In this document: positions 52,816 through 62,000 of the stretch, in pieces
How positions within the stretch are numbered: position 1 is the stretch's first letter
Layout of the letters: each line of letters opens with the position of its first letter
The notes under the pieces: generated by a model
Databases searched by the model: none
What the model saw: the letters and a program-made list of their open reading frames with translations, nothing else
What the model was told of the DNA's origin: nothing
Assembly: GCA_963575745.1 (NCBI GenBank)
Contig: CAUYUJ010017837.1
Location: 440,001-502,000, forward strand
From: Prorocentrum cordatum
Lineage: Eukaryota > Sar > Dinophyceae > Prorocentrales > Prorocentraceae
Reading direction: 5' to 3'
Length of the DNA stretch: 62,000 bases
Program-made: the position numbers and the translations under genes

Positions 52816-53868
52816 ATGCTTTGCGCGAAGAGTCATGCTGAAACCCTCCACCACCACCACATAGCTAAGTCCCCAATTCTAGACGCTTCGCGTAACCCCA
52901 CCAGGGCCGTAGCCCTCCCTGGCTCAATCCACTGGCTCAAGCTGCGAGCCGTCAGGAGGCCTCTGCCCGTTCCCTTCCCTTCATGTGTTTCGTTTTTCCC
53001 CTTCCACATTTCCGTGATGAGCGCGTGGCTTTCTGGCGGGGCCTGGTCAGAGTGGCAGGACCTTCGGGGGTGGCACAGTCAAGCTCCACGTGATACTCAG
53101 CGAAGTTGGCACAGCCAGGATTGGCATAGCCAGCAGGCCACCACTGTCTGTGCAGCCCGCCGCGCGAGACAGCGCGCGGCTTGTCAGCGAGCAGAACAAG
53201 ATACTTCTCCGCCTGGACCAACATGTGACGCTTCGGCGGCCCCTCCCGCAAACGACCCTACCAAAGACCGCGAGTCCGAGGTCGTCGCTTTTCGGCGTCA
53301 GCATGGCCTTGGGATGCATGCGTCGAGCTTCGCTGAGCATGGCTTTGAGCGCATGGCTGAGGCACGGCTTATGCGTGATCGACACATGCGCGACATCGGC
53401 TTACGACTTGGTCATTGCATGCGTCTTGCTACAGCTCTGGGCCGCCAGGCTGCAAGTGAACAGGGAAACTGTGTCGACACTCTCCTGGAACCGCCTGGCT
53501 TGCGCGGCTGTCCAACAAAGCTGCCCGGTGGCATGGCGACGACGCAGGCCCAGCGCGCCGACGGGCGAGCCAGCGCCCCGCCCGCGCAGGGCGTTTCCCC
53601 TGAGACTGACTTTTCTCTTCCCCCCCTGCCCACGATTCCTCTGGATGCAACGGTTAGTCGCCCGCGCCGGGAAGGTTGCGAAATGGGTCGCCCCCGCCGG
53701 GGAGAGCGCGAAGATAGTCGCGAATCGCAGGAGGAGGAGCAGGCAGAAGTCGGGGAGGACCTTGCCGACAGCCCATCACAACCCACTGGCAAGGCGACCT
53801 TGGCACGCGCACAACCGCCTCGGATCCCAACAGGCTTTGCGACGGCCAGTCGCCGCCGCCGGGAATAA
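52816..53868 (+). CDS. Arg/Ala-rich open frame leading into a coding repeat
   Basis: The segment at 53,230-53,560 reads HGLGMHASSFAEHGFERMAE, ARLMRDRHMRDIGLRLGHCM, RLATALGRQAAS. It has mixed composition and is helix-prone. The frame then enters the ~162-bp repeat (REGCEMGRPRRGEREDSRES) and ends at a TAA at 53,866 that replaces a Glu codon of the repeat consensus. The start codon is uncertain; no family recognised. Confidence 0.35.
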   Translation: MLCAKSHAETLHHHHIAKSPILDASRNPTRAVALPGSIHWLKLRAVRRPLPVPFPSCVSFFPFHISVMSAWLSGGAWSEWQDLRGWHSQAPRDTQRSWHSQDWHSQQATTVCAARRARQRAACQRAEQDTSPPGPTCDASAAPPANDPTKDRESEVVAFRRQHGLGMHASSFAEHGFERMAEARLMRDRHMRDIGLRLGHCMRLATALGRQAASEQGNCVDTLLEPPGLRGCPTKLPGGMATTQAQRADGRASAPPAQGVSPETDFSLPPLPTIPLDATVSRPRREGCEMGRPRRGEREDSRESQEEEQAEVGEDLADSPSQPTGKATLARAQPPRIPTGFATASRRRRE

Positions 53869-54560
53869 TGCAATGATAGTCGCGAGTCGCAGGGCGAGGG
53901 GCAGGGAGAAGACAGAGAGGACTTCGCCGACCGCCCAACACAACCCGCTGGCAACGCGACCCCTGGGAACACCCAGCCGCCTCGGATTCCAACAGACTCG
54001 CTCACGCGCGCCAGGAAAATTGCGAAATGGGTCGCGAGCCATTGGAGAAGGGGCAGGCAGAGGACAGAAAGGACTTTGCCGACCGTCCAACGCAACCCAA
54101 TTGCAGCGCGACCTCCGGGAACACCCAGCCGCTTCGGATTCCAATGGCCTCTGCGACGGTCAGTCGCCTCCACCGGGAAGAGCGCGGAGATAGCTGCGAA
54201 TCGCAGGGTGAGGGGCAGGGGGAAGACAGAGAGGACTTTGCCGACCGTCCAACACAACCCGCTGGCAACACGACCCGTGGGAACACCCAGCCGCTTCGGA
54301 TCCCAGGGGATTCCGCGACGGTTAGTTGCCTACGCCGGGAAGAACGCGAAATGGGTCGCGAGCCGCAGGGGAAGGGGCAGGGAGAAGACAGAGAGGACTT
54401 TGCCGACCGTCGAACACAACCCACTGGCGACACGACCCTTGGGAACACCCAGCCTCATCGGATTCCAACAGACTCTGCGACGGTCAGTCGCCTCCACTGT
54501 GAAGAGTGCGAAGATAGTCGCGAGTCGCAGGAGGAAGGGGGCCCGCGCTGGGGGGGAGCT
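53640..54560 (+). repeat. Module A: ~162-bp coding tandem repeat (about 6 units)
   Basis: Each unit encodes GEDREDFADRPTQPTGNTT, GNTQPLRIPTDSATVSRL, HREECEDSRESQ. At about 54 codons it can expand in frame. Units diverge by 10-20% and small indels move the frame between units. Single copies recur at 54.80, 57.55, 58.33, 58.50, 58.80 and 58.87 kb. Confidence 0.8.
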
Positions 54561-54564
54561 TGGT

Positions 54565-54735
54565 TGGCACAGCCAGGGTTGGCATAGCCAGGGTTGGCAC
54601 AGTTACGTTTGGCATCGTCAGCGCGGTCGGAAGTGGCGCAGCCACGATTGGCATAGTCAACAACAACTGCTCGAGTAAATGTTATACCGTTCTCCCCCTC
54701 TCCTCTCACGCCGCGTGCCTGGCGCGCACTCCCCC
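54565..54735 (+). repeat. Module B repeat (TTGGCAYAG units)
   Basis: AGGGTTGGCATAGCC-type 15-mers are followed by CAACAACTGCTCGAGTAAAT, GTTATACCGTT, then GCGTGCCTGGCGCGCACT. Near-identical copies occur at 57,050-57,215, 57,690-57,860, 58,010-58,210 and 58,650-58,790, and a fragment at 53,105. Confidence 0.8.
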
Positions 54736-54783
54736 CCTCCCCCTGCATCCTGATGCAACCCAGCGCAACCCAATGCAACGTTT

Positions 54784-55857
54784 TTGACGTCCGCCCAACG
54801 CAACCCAACGCAACCCACTGGCAACGCGACCCCTTGGGACACCCAGCCTCCTCGGATTCCAACAGGCCCCGCGACGGTCAGTCGCCTCCACTGGGAAGAG
54901 TGCGAAGATAGTCGCGAGTCTCAGGAGGAAGGGGTGCCCACCGCCGGGGAGGAGACCATCGAGGAGACCATCGAGGGGGCGGCGGAGGAGCCCCTGGAGG
55001 AGAAGTGCGAGGACGAGGAGAGCGAGAGCATCCCGGAGGACGATCTGGGCATTGCGGCGGAAAGAGACAATGGGACCTTGGAAGACGAGGCCGCAGTCCA
55101 GCGAACGGTGGACAGAGAGCGGTTCGCTGCTCTCCGCCCCCCCCCCCCGCGCCCACCAGGGGCCCCCGTGCCCGAGCATGCGACCAGCCCGCTGCAGGCC
55201 CCGCCCGCTGCAAACGCGGACACGCCGCCTCGGCAGGCGGGCTTTGCCCGCGAGATCACCCCTGCACCGGCAGCGCCTTCGACGGACCGCGCGGGGCCGC
55301 GGGGCGACGGGGGGCCCCAGCCGTCACCCGCCGCTGACTCCTCCAGCCGATGGCGACCCTGTGTCCGAATTGCGCTGGCCCGGCCGCCCCCGCGCGCCGC
55401 CTGCCCGTGGGGGCGGGGCGGACCTGGGCGCATCGCTCGCTATGCCCTCGCCCCCCGATGCGAACGGGTTTCGTGCGAGCTCAGAGCTGGGCGCGGGCCA
55501 AGCAGCGGAGCAGTCGCCTGGCGAGTCTGCCTCGTGGGCCGGGGCGCTCGCGGACGACCCGCCGGACCTCGCGGAGCGGGTCGAGGCGCGGCAGAGGACG
55601 GGGGGGCACGTCAGTGGCGTGAATTCTGTCGCGCCAACAAGGCGACGGGGGGCCCTGACACCTACCGCCCCGCGCTCCACGAACCTGACGCCCTCCGCCA
55701 GTTCCTAGCGCTCACGGGGAAACACCCAGACTGCCACGATTATTTCGAACTGGCCCTCACCACGATGAGCCGCCGTTCTCTAATCGAGCGCGTTCGGGGC
55801 GCCATTCGCTCGCCCGCAGATAGCCCTGCACAGTGGGAGCGGCGCGCTATCTACTAG
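54784..55857 (+). CDS. Acidic/proline-rich protein with C-terminal domain of a dinoflagellate family
   Basis: The frame starts with one module A unit, then an acidic stretch (EETIEETIEGAAEEPLEEK), Pro/Ala-rich low complexity, and a compact C-terminus REFCRANKATGGPDTYRPAL, HEPDALRQFLALTGKHPD, TTMSRRSLIERVRGAIRSPA, ending at a TAG at 55,855. The W-x2-FC...H-x-PDALRQFL pattern recurs, from memory, in several unnamed dinoflagellate proteins. The start at 54,784 is not an ATG-anchored certainty. Codon use in the C-terminus is GC-rich and regular. Confidence 0.4.
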   Translation: MTSAQRNPTQPTGNATPWDTQPPRIPTGPATVSRLHWEECEDSRESQEEGVPTAGEETIEETIEGAAEEPLEEKCEDEESESIPEDDLGIAAERDNGTLEDEAAVQRTVDRERFAALRPPPPRPPGAPVPEHATSPLQAPPAANADTPPRQAGFAREITPAPAAPSTDRAGPRGDGGPQPSPAADSSSRWRPCVRIALARPPPRAACPWGRGGPGRIARYALAPRCERVSCELRAGRGPSSGAVAWRVCLVGRGARGRPAGPRGAGRGAAEDGGARQWREFCRANKATGGPDTYRPALHEPDALRQFLALTGKHPDCHDYFELALTTMSRRSLIERVRGAIRSPADSPAQWERRAIY

Positions 55858-55859
55858 AA

Positions 55860-56360
55860 GCCCGGCAAAGGCAGAGCCCAGCCTTACATTGCACCCATGC
55901 ACGCCATCGTCGCTTTCATGCGTGCTCGCGCCGGGCACGAGAGAGCGTCGGTCTACGTTCCCGCGGGCGCGGCGGCGCCCTGGGGCCCCCACCTACGCTG
56001 ACCCGTTCCACTTTAGGCTTGGAGTGCCCACCACGGCCCTGGGAGCCAGCTTGGCGCGCTGCCCTCCCCACACCGGGAAGTCCGCCGCCTTGTGGCTGCG
56101 CCTTCTTGCGCCGGGCTTTCGGGCGCGGGTGGCGCGTGCAATGGGGCATGGGCTATGTGTGCCCGGATTTCCTCAAGGGTTTACAAGGGTTTAGCGGCCC
56201 CTTGCCACCCCCCCCCCCCTCGGCGCCTGGCGCGCGACCGCCCCCTCGCTGCCCCCCGGGAAAAGGTGGCATCATTATCTCCACTCTAGGCCTGGCGCGC
56301 CTACCACATCCCTGGGAGCCAGCCTGTCGCGCTGCCCCCCCCCGCGCCGGGAAGTCCTCG
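55860..56360. other. Duplicated non-coding segment
   Basis: GGCTTGGAGTGCCCACCACG-GCCCTGGGAGCCAGC (56,018) and GGCCTGGCGCGCCTACCACA-TCCCTGGGAGCCAGC (56,290) start two diverged copies (about 80 bp each) ending CCGGGAAGTCC. No gene seen. Confidence 0.5.
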
Positions 56361-56394
56361 CCGCCTTGCGGCCGTGCCCTTTTTCATTAGTTTT

Positions 56395-56960
56395 TGGTGG
56401 CATGGATGGCACGCACAACAAATTGGTTATGGGAAGTGGCACGTACCATGGAGTCAACGGCCCACCGTGGCAGGCTGCCCCCATCTCCCCTTCCTGTTTT
56501 TCTTCCAAGGCTGCGACGGTTAGTCGCTCTTCTCCTCCTGCGGCCCCTGCGCCCGCTCACCAGCACCGCGGAGACAAGCAGCGCGGCGACGACTACAAGT
56601 GGGGCGAGCAGCGCTACGCTGACGAGCACAATAAGGCTCGACACCAGCGGCCCAAGCACTACGGGGCCGCGCCGCGCGTCGCCGACCATCACCGCCGCGA
56701 CAAACGGCACGGCAACGAGCAACAGTGAGACTAGGAGCGCGACGTCGATGAGAACCACGGGCTCCAGCACAACGGAGTCGATGGGCACTTCGCTGACCAG
56801 CGCCACTGCGACAAGCAGCACGGCAACGATCACAACAGAGAGTCGCGCAGCACGACGTTGCTGAGCACACCAGGGCCCAGTTGCGCTGGCTCGGCTCCAG
56901 CTCAACGGGTTCGCGCGGCACGTCGCTAACCAGCGCCATTGTGACAAGCAGCACGGCAAC
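56395..56960 (+). CDS. Charged His/Arg/Asp-rich open frame
   Basis: The reading HQHRGDKQRGDDYKWGEQRY, ADEHNKARHQRPKHYGAA, VADHHRRDKRHGNEQQ is hydrophilic and mildly repetitive (GDKQRGDD, DKRHGNE, DKQHGND), with a TGA at about 56,727 and a similar continuation after it. It may be a decayed coding minisatellite. No family recognised. Confidence 0.25.
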
Positions 56961-59031
56961 GTGGCCTGGCACTCTCACATCAGCCAGCTGGGGCGCTCCA
57001 GCGCACAGGGTGCATAGTCGGTAAGAGCGCGTCGCTTTCCACGGGAGCTTAGTTGGCACAGTCAGGGTTGGCATAGCCAGGGTTGGCACAGCCATGGTTG
57101 GCATAGTCAGCGCGGTCGGAGTTGGCACAGCCACGATTGGCATAGTCAGCAAGAACTGCTCGAGCAAATGTTATACCATTCTTCTCCTCTCCACTCCCAC
57201 CGTCTGCCTGGCGTGCACTCTCACACCGTGTGCCCGCACCGTGCGCCTGGCGTGCACTTCCTCTCCTTCCCTCCTGCATCCTAGTACTGCAGCGAGTAGC
57301 TGCCACGCCGGGGTGCCTACTGCGCCTGGCGTGCACTTCCCCGCATCTCCTTTGTTTCATCGGGTTTATCCCGCGCGGCTGGGGTTGCCGCCGATACCGT
57401 TGTCTGATGGTGCTCTGACAGCTTGAATTCCGTGCAAGGATCACACTGGGGATGGGCGGTCAGGTGCCCCTTGGCTTGCTCCTGGCTGGTGTCTGCCCCC
57501 ACTGATGGCCGAAAGGGCTCAGTGGGTTCTCGCTGCGCTCCGACCTCTACGGTGCGACACGACCCTTGGAAACACCCAGCCGCTTCGGATTCCAACAGAC
57601 TCTGCGACGGTCAGTCGCCTCCACTGCGAAAAGAGCGAAGATAATCGCGAGTCGCAGGAGGAAGGGGGGGCCCCCGCTGGGGAGGAGCTTAGTTGGCACA
57701 GTCAAGGTTGGCATAGCCAGGGGTGACACAGTCATGGTTGGCATAGTCAGCGCGGTCGGAAATGGCACAGCCACGATTGGCATAGTCAGCAACAACTGCT
57801 CGAGTAAATGTTCTACCATTGTCCTCCTTTCCTCTCACACCGCGTGCCTCCCGTGCACTTCCTTTCCTCCCCTCCTGCTGCCGCGCCGGGGTGCCTACCG
57901 TGCTTGGCGTGCATTTCCCCTCCTCTTCTTTTGCTTCACCGGGTTTATCCCACGCGGCTGGGGTTGCCGCTAATACCGCTGTCTGATGGTGTTGTCACAG
58001 CCTGAAACTGAGTTGGCACTGTCAGGATTGGCATCGCCAGGGTTGGCACAGTCACAGTTGGCATAGTCAGCGCGGTCGGTGATGGCACAGCCACGACTGG
58101 CATAGTCAGCAACAACTGCTCGAGTAAATGTTCTACCGTTATCCTCCTCTCCTCTCCCACCGTCTGCCTGGCGTGCACTCTCACACCGTGTGCCTGGCGT
58201 GCACTTCCTTCCCTCCCCTCCTGCATCCTAATTCTGCAGCGGTTAGCTGCCGCACCGGGGTGCCTACAGTGCGTGGCGTGCATTGCCCCTCCTCTCCTCC
58301 CGCCTGTGCCTGGCGTGCACTTCCTTCCCAACACAACCCACTGGCAACCCGACCCCTGGGGGTGCCCAGCCGCGTCGGATTCCAACGGGTTCTTCGATGG
58401 CTAGTCACCTACACCGGGAAGAGTGCGAAATGGGTCGCGAGCCGCAATAAAAGGGGCAGGGAGAAGACACAGAGGGCTTTGACGGCCGTCCAACACAACC
58501 CACCAAAAACCCACTGGCGCCACGACCCCTGGGAACACCCAGCCGCTTCGGATTCCAACAGATTCTGCGACCGCCAATCGCTTCCATTGGGAAGAGTGCG
58601 ACGATAGTCGCGAGTCGCAGGAGGAAGGGGGGCCCCCCGTTGGGGAGGTTTAATTGGCACAGCCAGGGTTGGCACAGTCATGTTTGGCATAGTCAGCGCG
58701 GTCGGAAACAGCGCAGCCACGATTGGCATAGCCAGCAACAACTGCTCGAGTGAATGTTATACAATTGTCCTCCTCCCCTCTCACACCTGGCAACGCGACT
58801 TCTGGGGAGAACACCCAGCCGCCTCGGTTTCCAATAGCCTCTGCGAGGGGCAGGGGGCCGACAGAGGAAACCCTGTTGACCGTCCAACACAACCCATTGG
58901 CAACGCGACCCCTGGAGATACCAAGCCGCCTCGGATTCCAAGGGGTTTTGCGACGGCTACTCTCCAACACCGGGATGAGTGCGAAGTGGGTCGCGAGCCG
59001 CAGGAGAAGGGGCAGGGAGAAGACCGAGAGG

Positions 59032-59068
59032 ACCGTAGCCATTCTGGCTCAAGCCATTTTGGCTCAAG
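59032..59068 (+). other. Tandem DinoSL relic: 22-nt leader plus truncated 15-nt leader
   Basis: Positions 59,032-59,053 match the 22-nt dinoflagellate spliced leader with A at the variable first position and one T-to-C change (CCGTAGCCATTCTGGCTCAAG). They are followed directly by CCATTTTGGCTCAAG (59,054-59,068), the last 15 nt of the leader. The inner copy is truncated exactly after the leader's own TAG. This is the pattern expected when an mRNA already carrying a genomic leader is trans-spliced again at that AG and then retroposed. Confidence 0.9.
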
Positions 59069-60009
59069 GAGGAGGGATCAAGGGATCACCCGCGCGCGAC
59101 CGGCCGCCCCTACCCAGGATCACGTTCTGTTCTGATTGCGGTAAGAAGAAGGAGGGGCCATGAGCCGAGCGCGTCTGCCGGCGCTCCCGCAGCCGCGGTC
59201 GTGACAACAAGGATGAGGCGCCCACGGACAACGTCAAGCAGATGTTGGAACCGATTAGGGAGATGCTCCAAGAAGAGTTGAATGCGGCGCTCGGACCAGT
59301 CAAAGAAAAGGTCGACAAGCTCGAGGTTGACACGCGCAAGGTCGAGGATCGCACCGAGAATCTCGAGCAGCGCGTTCAGGCATTAGAGCAAAAAGGATCT
59401 TCGTCGGGTGGGTCATCTAATGGCTTCGTTCCGACATATTTGGAGATCAAGAATTTCTGCGATTACGACGAGACGCACGGAGGGCATCGTTAGACCAGAA
59501 GCAGCGGAGTTCATGAACAACGCCATTCAAGCCCTTCCAGCTGAGCTGCGTCCGGTAGTAGGTGAGTTCCAGTTGGCCCGGCCCAAGAATCACAAAATCA
59601 AAGTTCCCAGTAAGGACTCGCACCATTGGGAGGACATTAAAAACTATTGGAAAGAAACGTTCAAAACGGCACCTTACAAGGGACGAGACATCTACGTCAC
59701 CGAGGAAAGGGAGATGCACGTCCAGAAGCGCTACAGGTGGGCAAAATCCGGGCTTTTTGTCACGAAGTTCGACAACAGAGACGGCTTCAATCCAAAGGCA
59801 TATTGGGATCCAGATTTCGCGGTGTACTTGGAGATGGGGGAGGAAACGGCATGCGTGGCCGCCGTGGCCGCAACCGGGAAGGCGACTTGGGCCATGGAGG
59901 TGTTGACGAAATTCACATCCCCAACACGGAGGCGGCTGACTCTCAGTTGGCGGCGTTCCGCCAGAACTAGGACCCCCCCGAGAGACTGCATGCGAAGCGC
60001 GCAGAAGAC

Positions 60010-60790
60010 GTGCTTCAAGTTTTGAGTTGGAACGTCTGCCGGAAGGTTTCGTCCAAGATCGATCCGATGACGTCGGCTCTCAAATCTCTTGGCTGGGCCT
60101 CTGCGGTTGTATGTCTCCAAGAAATACCGAATTGGGTCACGGGGCAACGATGCAATGGTTTCGCTTTGCACACAGGTAAACGCCAGCTCGTTTATAATAT
60201 TGGGGAGGGGACTACCAATCAGCCGAAAACTGATTGTGGGTTTTTGATTCCAACGGACCTCGAACCAGAGATCCGCATGGAGAAGCACGGGTACTATTGG
60301 TCTGGAGCTTTGATCGGCAATGTAATTTTTCTCAGCGCCCATTTCCTCGACCACCTCGCGGAAAGCGGCAAGACTTCCGAAGTCATCGCTGGGACAGTTG
60401 AATTCACGCATGCATGTAATTGAAAGTATCCAAATGCAGATTTCTAAATTGTTGCAGGGATGGATGCGAATGTAACTCTCTCCAAGAATATCCACGGCAT
60501 CACCAGATCATGCACGGCACGTAGGCTAAAATCACATTCCGCCGCTATGGAGCATGTCATCACGAGTTGGATGGGCAGTCTGGATATACGCGCATTAAAT
60601 ACGTATGGGAATGTACAGGATCACGAGGTTTCTGGACCTGCGGGCGGAAAAGGGCATCATCGAAGAGATCTCAAATTGACTTCATCGCCGTGTCCGGCGG
60701 CATCGGAGGCTCTGCAGCCGCTGTCAGGGACGAGCACCAAGCCCTTCGACGAGGATTTGATCACCGGCCAGTTATTGCTGACCTTTTTCT
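60010..60790 (+). pseudogene. AP-type endonuclease (EEP) domain of LINE ORF2
   Basis: Endonuclease/exonuclease/phosphatase motifs in order: LSWNVCRK, the metal-binding Glu in VVCLQEIPNW, CGFLIP, IFLSAHFLDH, then MDANV (the GxDxN position), RALNTYG, SQIDFIAVSG and the catalytic His in FDHRPVIADL. This domain nicks target DNA to prime reverse transcription. The reading is split at 60,416-60,457, where a GT-AG, phase-preserving 42-bp segment could be an intron, and shifts frame by one near 60,625. Confidence 0.7.
60416..60457 (+). other. Possible 42-bp intron inside the endonuclease
   Basis: GCAT|GTAATTGAAAG ... TTGTTGCAG|GGATGGAT. Removal joins VEFTHA-W-MDANVTL in phase. Without it the frame ends at a TGA at 60,421. 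Confidence 0.4.
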
Positions 60791-61389
60791 TCCTCCTCGC
60801 CTCCTCCTCCTTCCTTCGGCCCCTAAGGATTCTCTTTTGGGTGGACTCCCAAATCAGACGCTGATTTGTCAGACTTCCATAACGCATGTATTGATGCCGA
60901 CTTCTTACGTAGTTCTCTGACGGACTTGGAAGATAGGGCGAGGAAGCTTGCGATGAGGATTCCCCACCACGCGTCGACGCGCTCAGCGCGAAAACCTGCG
61001 GTGAGCTCACGCGACGACGACACGCATAGATCAGCCAAGTCTGCGTTACGACAGGCACCTGAAGACGCAGTGGAGCAGCGCGCCCGAGAATTCCGGAGGG
61101 CGCGGCGAGGGAAACTCAGGAGACGGAATGCTGACAGACTTCGGTCTCTACGCCGGCAACGCCATCACATCGTCGCTGTTCCTGTGGAGTTTCGCATTGG
61201 CGACGAAATTGTTCAAGACAGACGTGGTTGGTTACAGGGGGTCCGCGATTTCGGCATGGATCGATTTACAGACCCAGGGGAGCCCATCGACAAACAGTTG
61301 CACATATTGGGCCAATACGCGGGGTCTTACAGGGCAGACAAATTGGACGGACAGGGGAAAATTGAGGTGGAGTATTTCGACGTTCTTCA

Positions 61390-62000
61390 AGCCAGGGCTC
61401 AGCTCCCGACTCAATCGGCCGCTGGACCAGACGGCGTTCCTTCGGAAGTTTGGAAAACAGTTCCTGCGACAACTGCGTTAGCCATCTGGAGATTATTTCA
61501 GCAGCGTGCCGATTTTTCTCGATGCTGGCGACTCTCCGCATTGGAAAATATTTCAATTCACCGGTATTCCGAAGATACGGTTTGCCAAGTTGTTTAGCGA
61601 AATGCGCTGGATAGGAAAATCGTCGACACTGCAGAAATGGTTCCTCAGAGCCTTGCGGCCGCAGTTGCGCGATCAGCTTCAGCCGACGCCGGTGCGCGCG
61701 TACGGCTTCAAGACCGGGGTATGCGTTGATGATGTCGTGGGATTGGTGCGGCAAATCCTATTTCTCGCAGACTCCTGGGGATTTGAGGCGCACGTCTGCG
61801 TCCAGGACGTTTTGACCGCATTCGACTCCATGCCGCGCGAGAGCACCTTCGACGCCATGCGGCGCAGGGGCGTTCGGCCAGGTCTTGTTGGGCACTGCGT
61901 TCGCGAACGCACTGGTGCACAGGCGACGATATCTCTCCCAGGAGCTGGCGATTGCGAACCTTTTCCATTTACCCGCGGAGGCAAGCAGGGAGGGGCGGAG
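61390..62000 (+). pseudogene. LINE reverse transcriptase domain, 5' part
   Basis: AAGPDGVPSEVWKTVP is the usual start of the RT fingers in this group. After a frame change near 61,530 an uninterrupted frame to the window end reads GIPKIRFAKLFSEMRWIGK, YGFKTGVCVDDVVGLVRQIL, motif A DVLTAFDSMPRESTF with the catalytic Asp, and motif B FTRGGKQGG. The YxDD motif would lie beyond the window. Confidence 0.75.

Larger units (their letters stand above)
59190..62000 (+). mobile_element. Non-LTR (LINE) retrotransposon, 5' part to RT, truncated by window end
   Basis: Blocks: a coiled coil (MLEPIREMLQEELNAALGPV, LEVDTRKVEDRTENLEQRV), then an ORF1-like domain (LEIKNFCDYDE / RPEAAEFMNNAIQALPAELR, VTEEREMHVQKRYRWAKS, AYWDPDFAVYLEMG), an endonuclease, a linker and RT. 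The DinoSL relic lies 120 bp upstream. One-base frame changes occur near 59,470, 59,900, 60,625, 60,810 and 61,530, so the copy is probably inactive unless these are sequence errors. Confidence 0.75.

Overview
The window reads as nuclear DNA of a dinoflagellate. It is GC-rich and dominated by repeats. The gene-like pieces belong to multicopy protein families that I know from dinoflagellate genomes. A two-copy relic of the dinoflagellate spliced leader (DinoSL) lies at 59,032-59,068, and intron donors include GC and probably GA as well as GT. Prorocentrum or a relative is possible, but the species cannot be fixed from this sequence.

Layout. 0-17 kb: GC-rich repeats and five or six gene-like units of dinoflagellate multicopy families (an RS-repeat protein, two large families of unknown function, a basic/acidic protein, a coiled-coil protein). 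Several are broken by frame changes, four of which fall at or beside homopolymer runs. 17-24 kb: minisatellites (9-bp GC-rich arrays, a CAG/AGA array, a ~90-bp array, GGCCCAAGA-type repeats) and (TA)n tracts. 24-26 kb: a foldback element, an exon-like RRM half and a decayed LINE ORF1-like zinc-ribbon gene. 26-33 kb: few genes, mostly degenerate tandem repeats. 33-40.7 kb: a ~2.9-kb satellite of ~101-bp units between two GCC-rich paralogous blocks, with a diverged inverted copy at 40.0-40.7 kb. 40.74-43.01 kb: a well-preserved gene for U2SURP/SR140, a U2 snRNP-associated splicing factor. 43.4-45.9 kb: an 85-bp satellite bracketed by two 176-bp TA-flanked MITEs. 47-48.6 kb: a minus-strand Gly/Ser-rich gene. 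48.6-50.8 kb: the 3' half of a decayed LINE (RT end plus RNase H). 52.8-59 kb: a mosaic of two repeat modules, the first derived from protein-coding sequence. 59.0-62.0 kb: a second LINE with DinoSL relics at its 5' side, then an ORF1-like region, an endonuclease and the start of RT, cut by the window end.

The main result is intron gain caught in place. The U2SURP gene has three introns downstream of its RRM. Two of them coincide exactly with short terminal-repeat elements from two different families. Each is flanked by a perfect 5-bp target-site duplication (TSD). The donor (GC or GT) lies in the left TSD copy, and the acceptor AG is made from the element's terminal CA plus the first G of the right TSD copy. 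The third intron is a foldback element with a family-1 element nested in it, again with a 5-bp TSD. Further copies of these families, and a fourth foldback family with a TSD, lie nearby outside recognised exons. These are introners: transposons that arrive as ready-made introns, here in a gene for a splicing factor.

Limits: everything was read by eye, without alignment or expression data. Family assignments rest on recalled patterns. Boundaries of degenerate repeats and pseudogenes are approximate.
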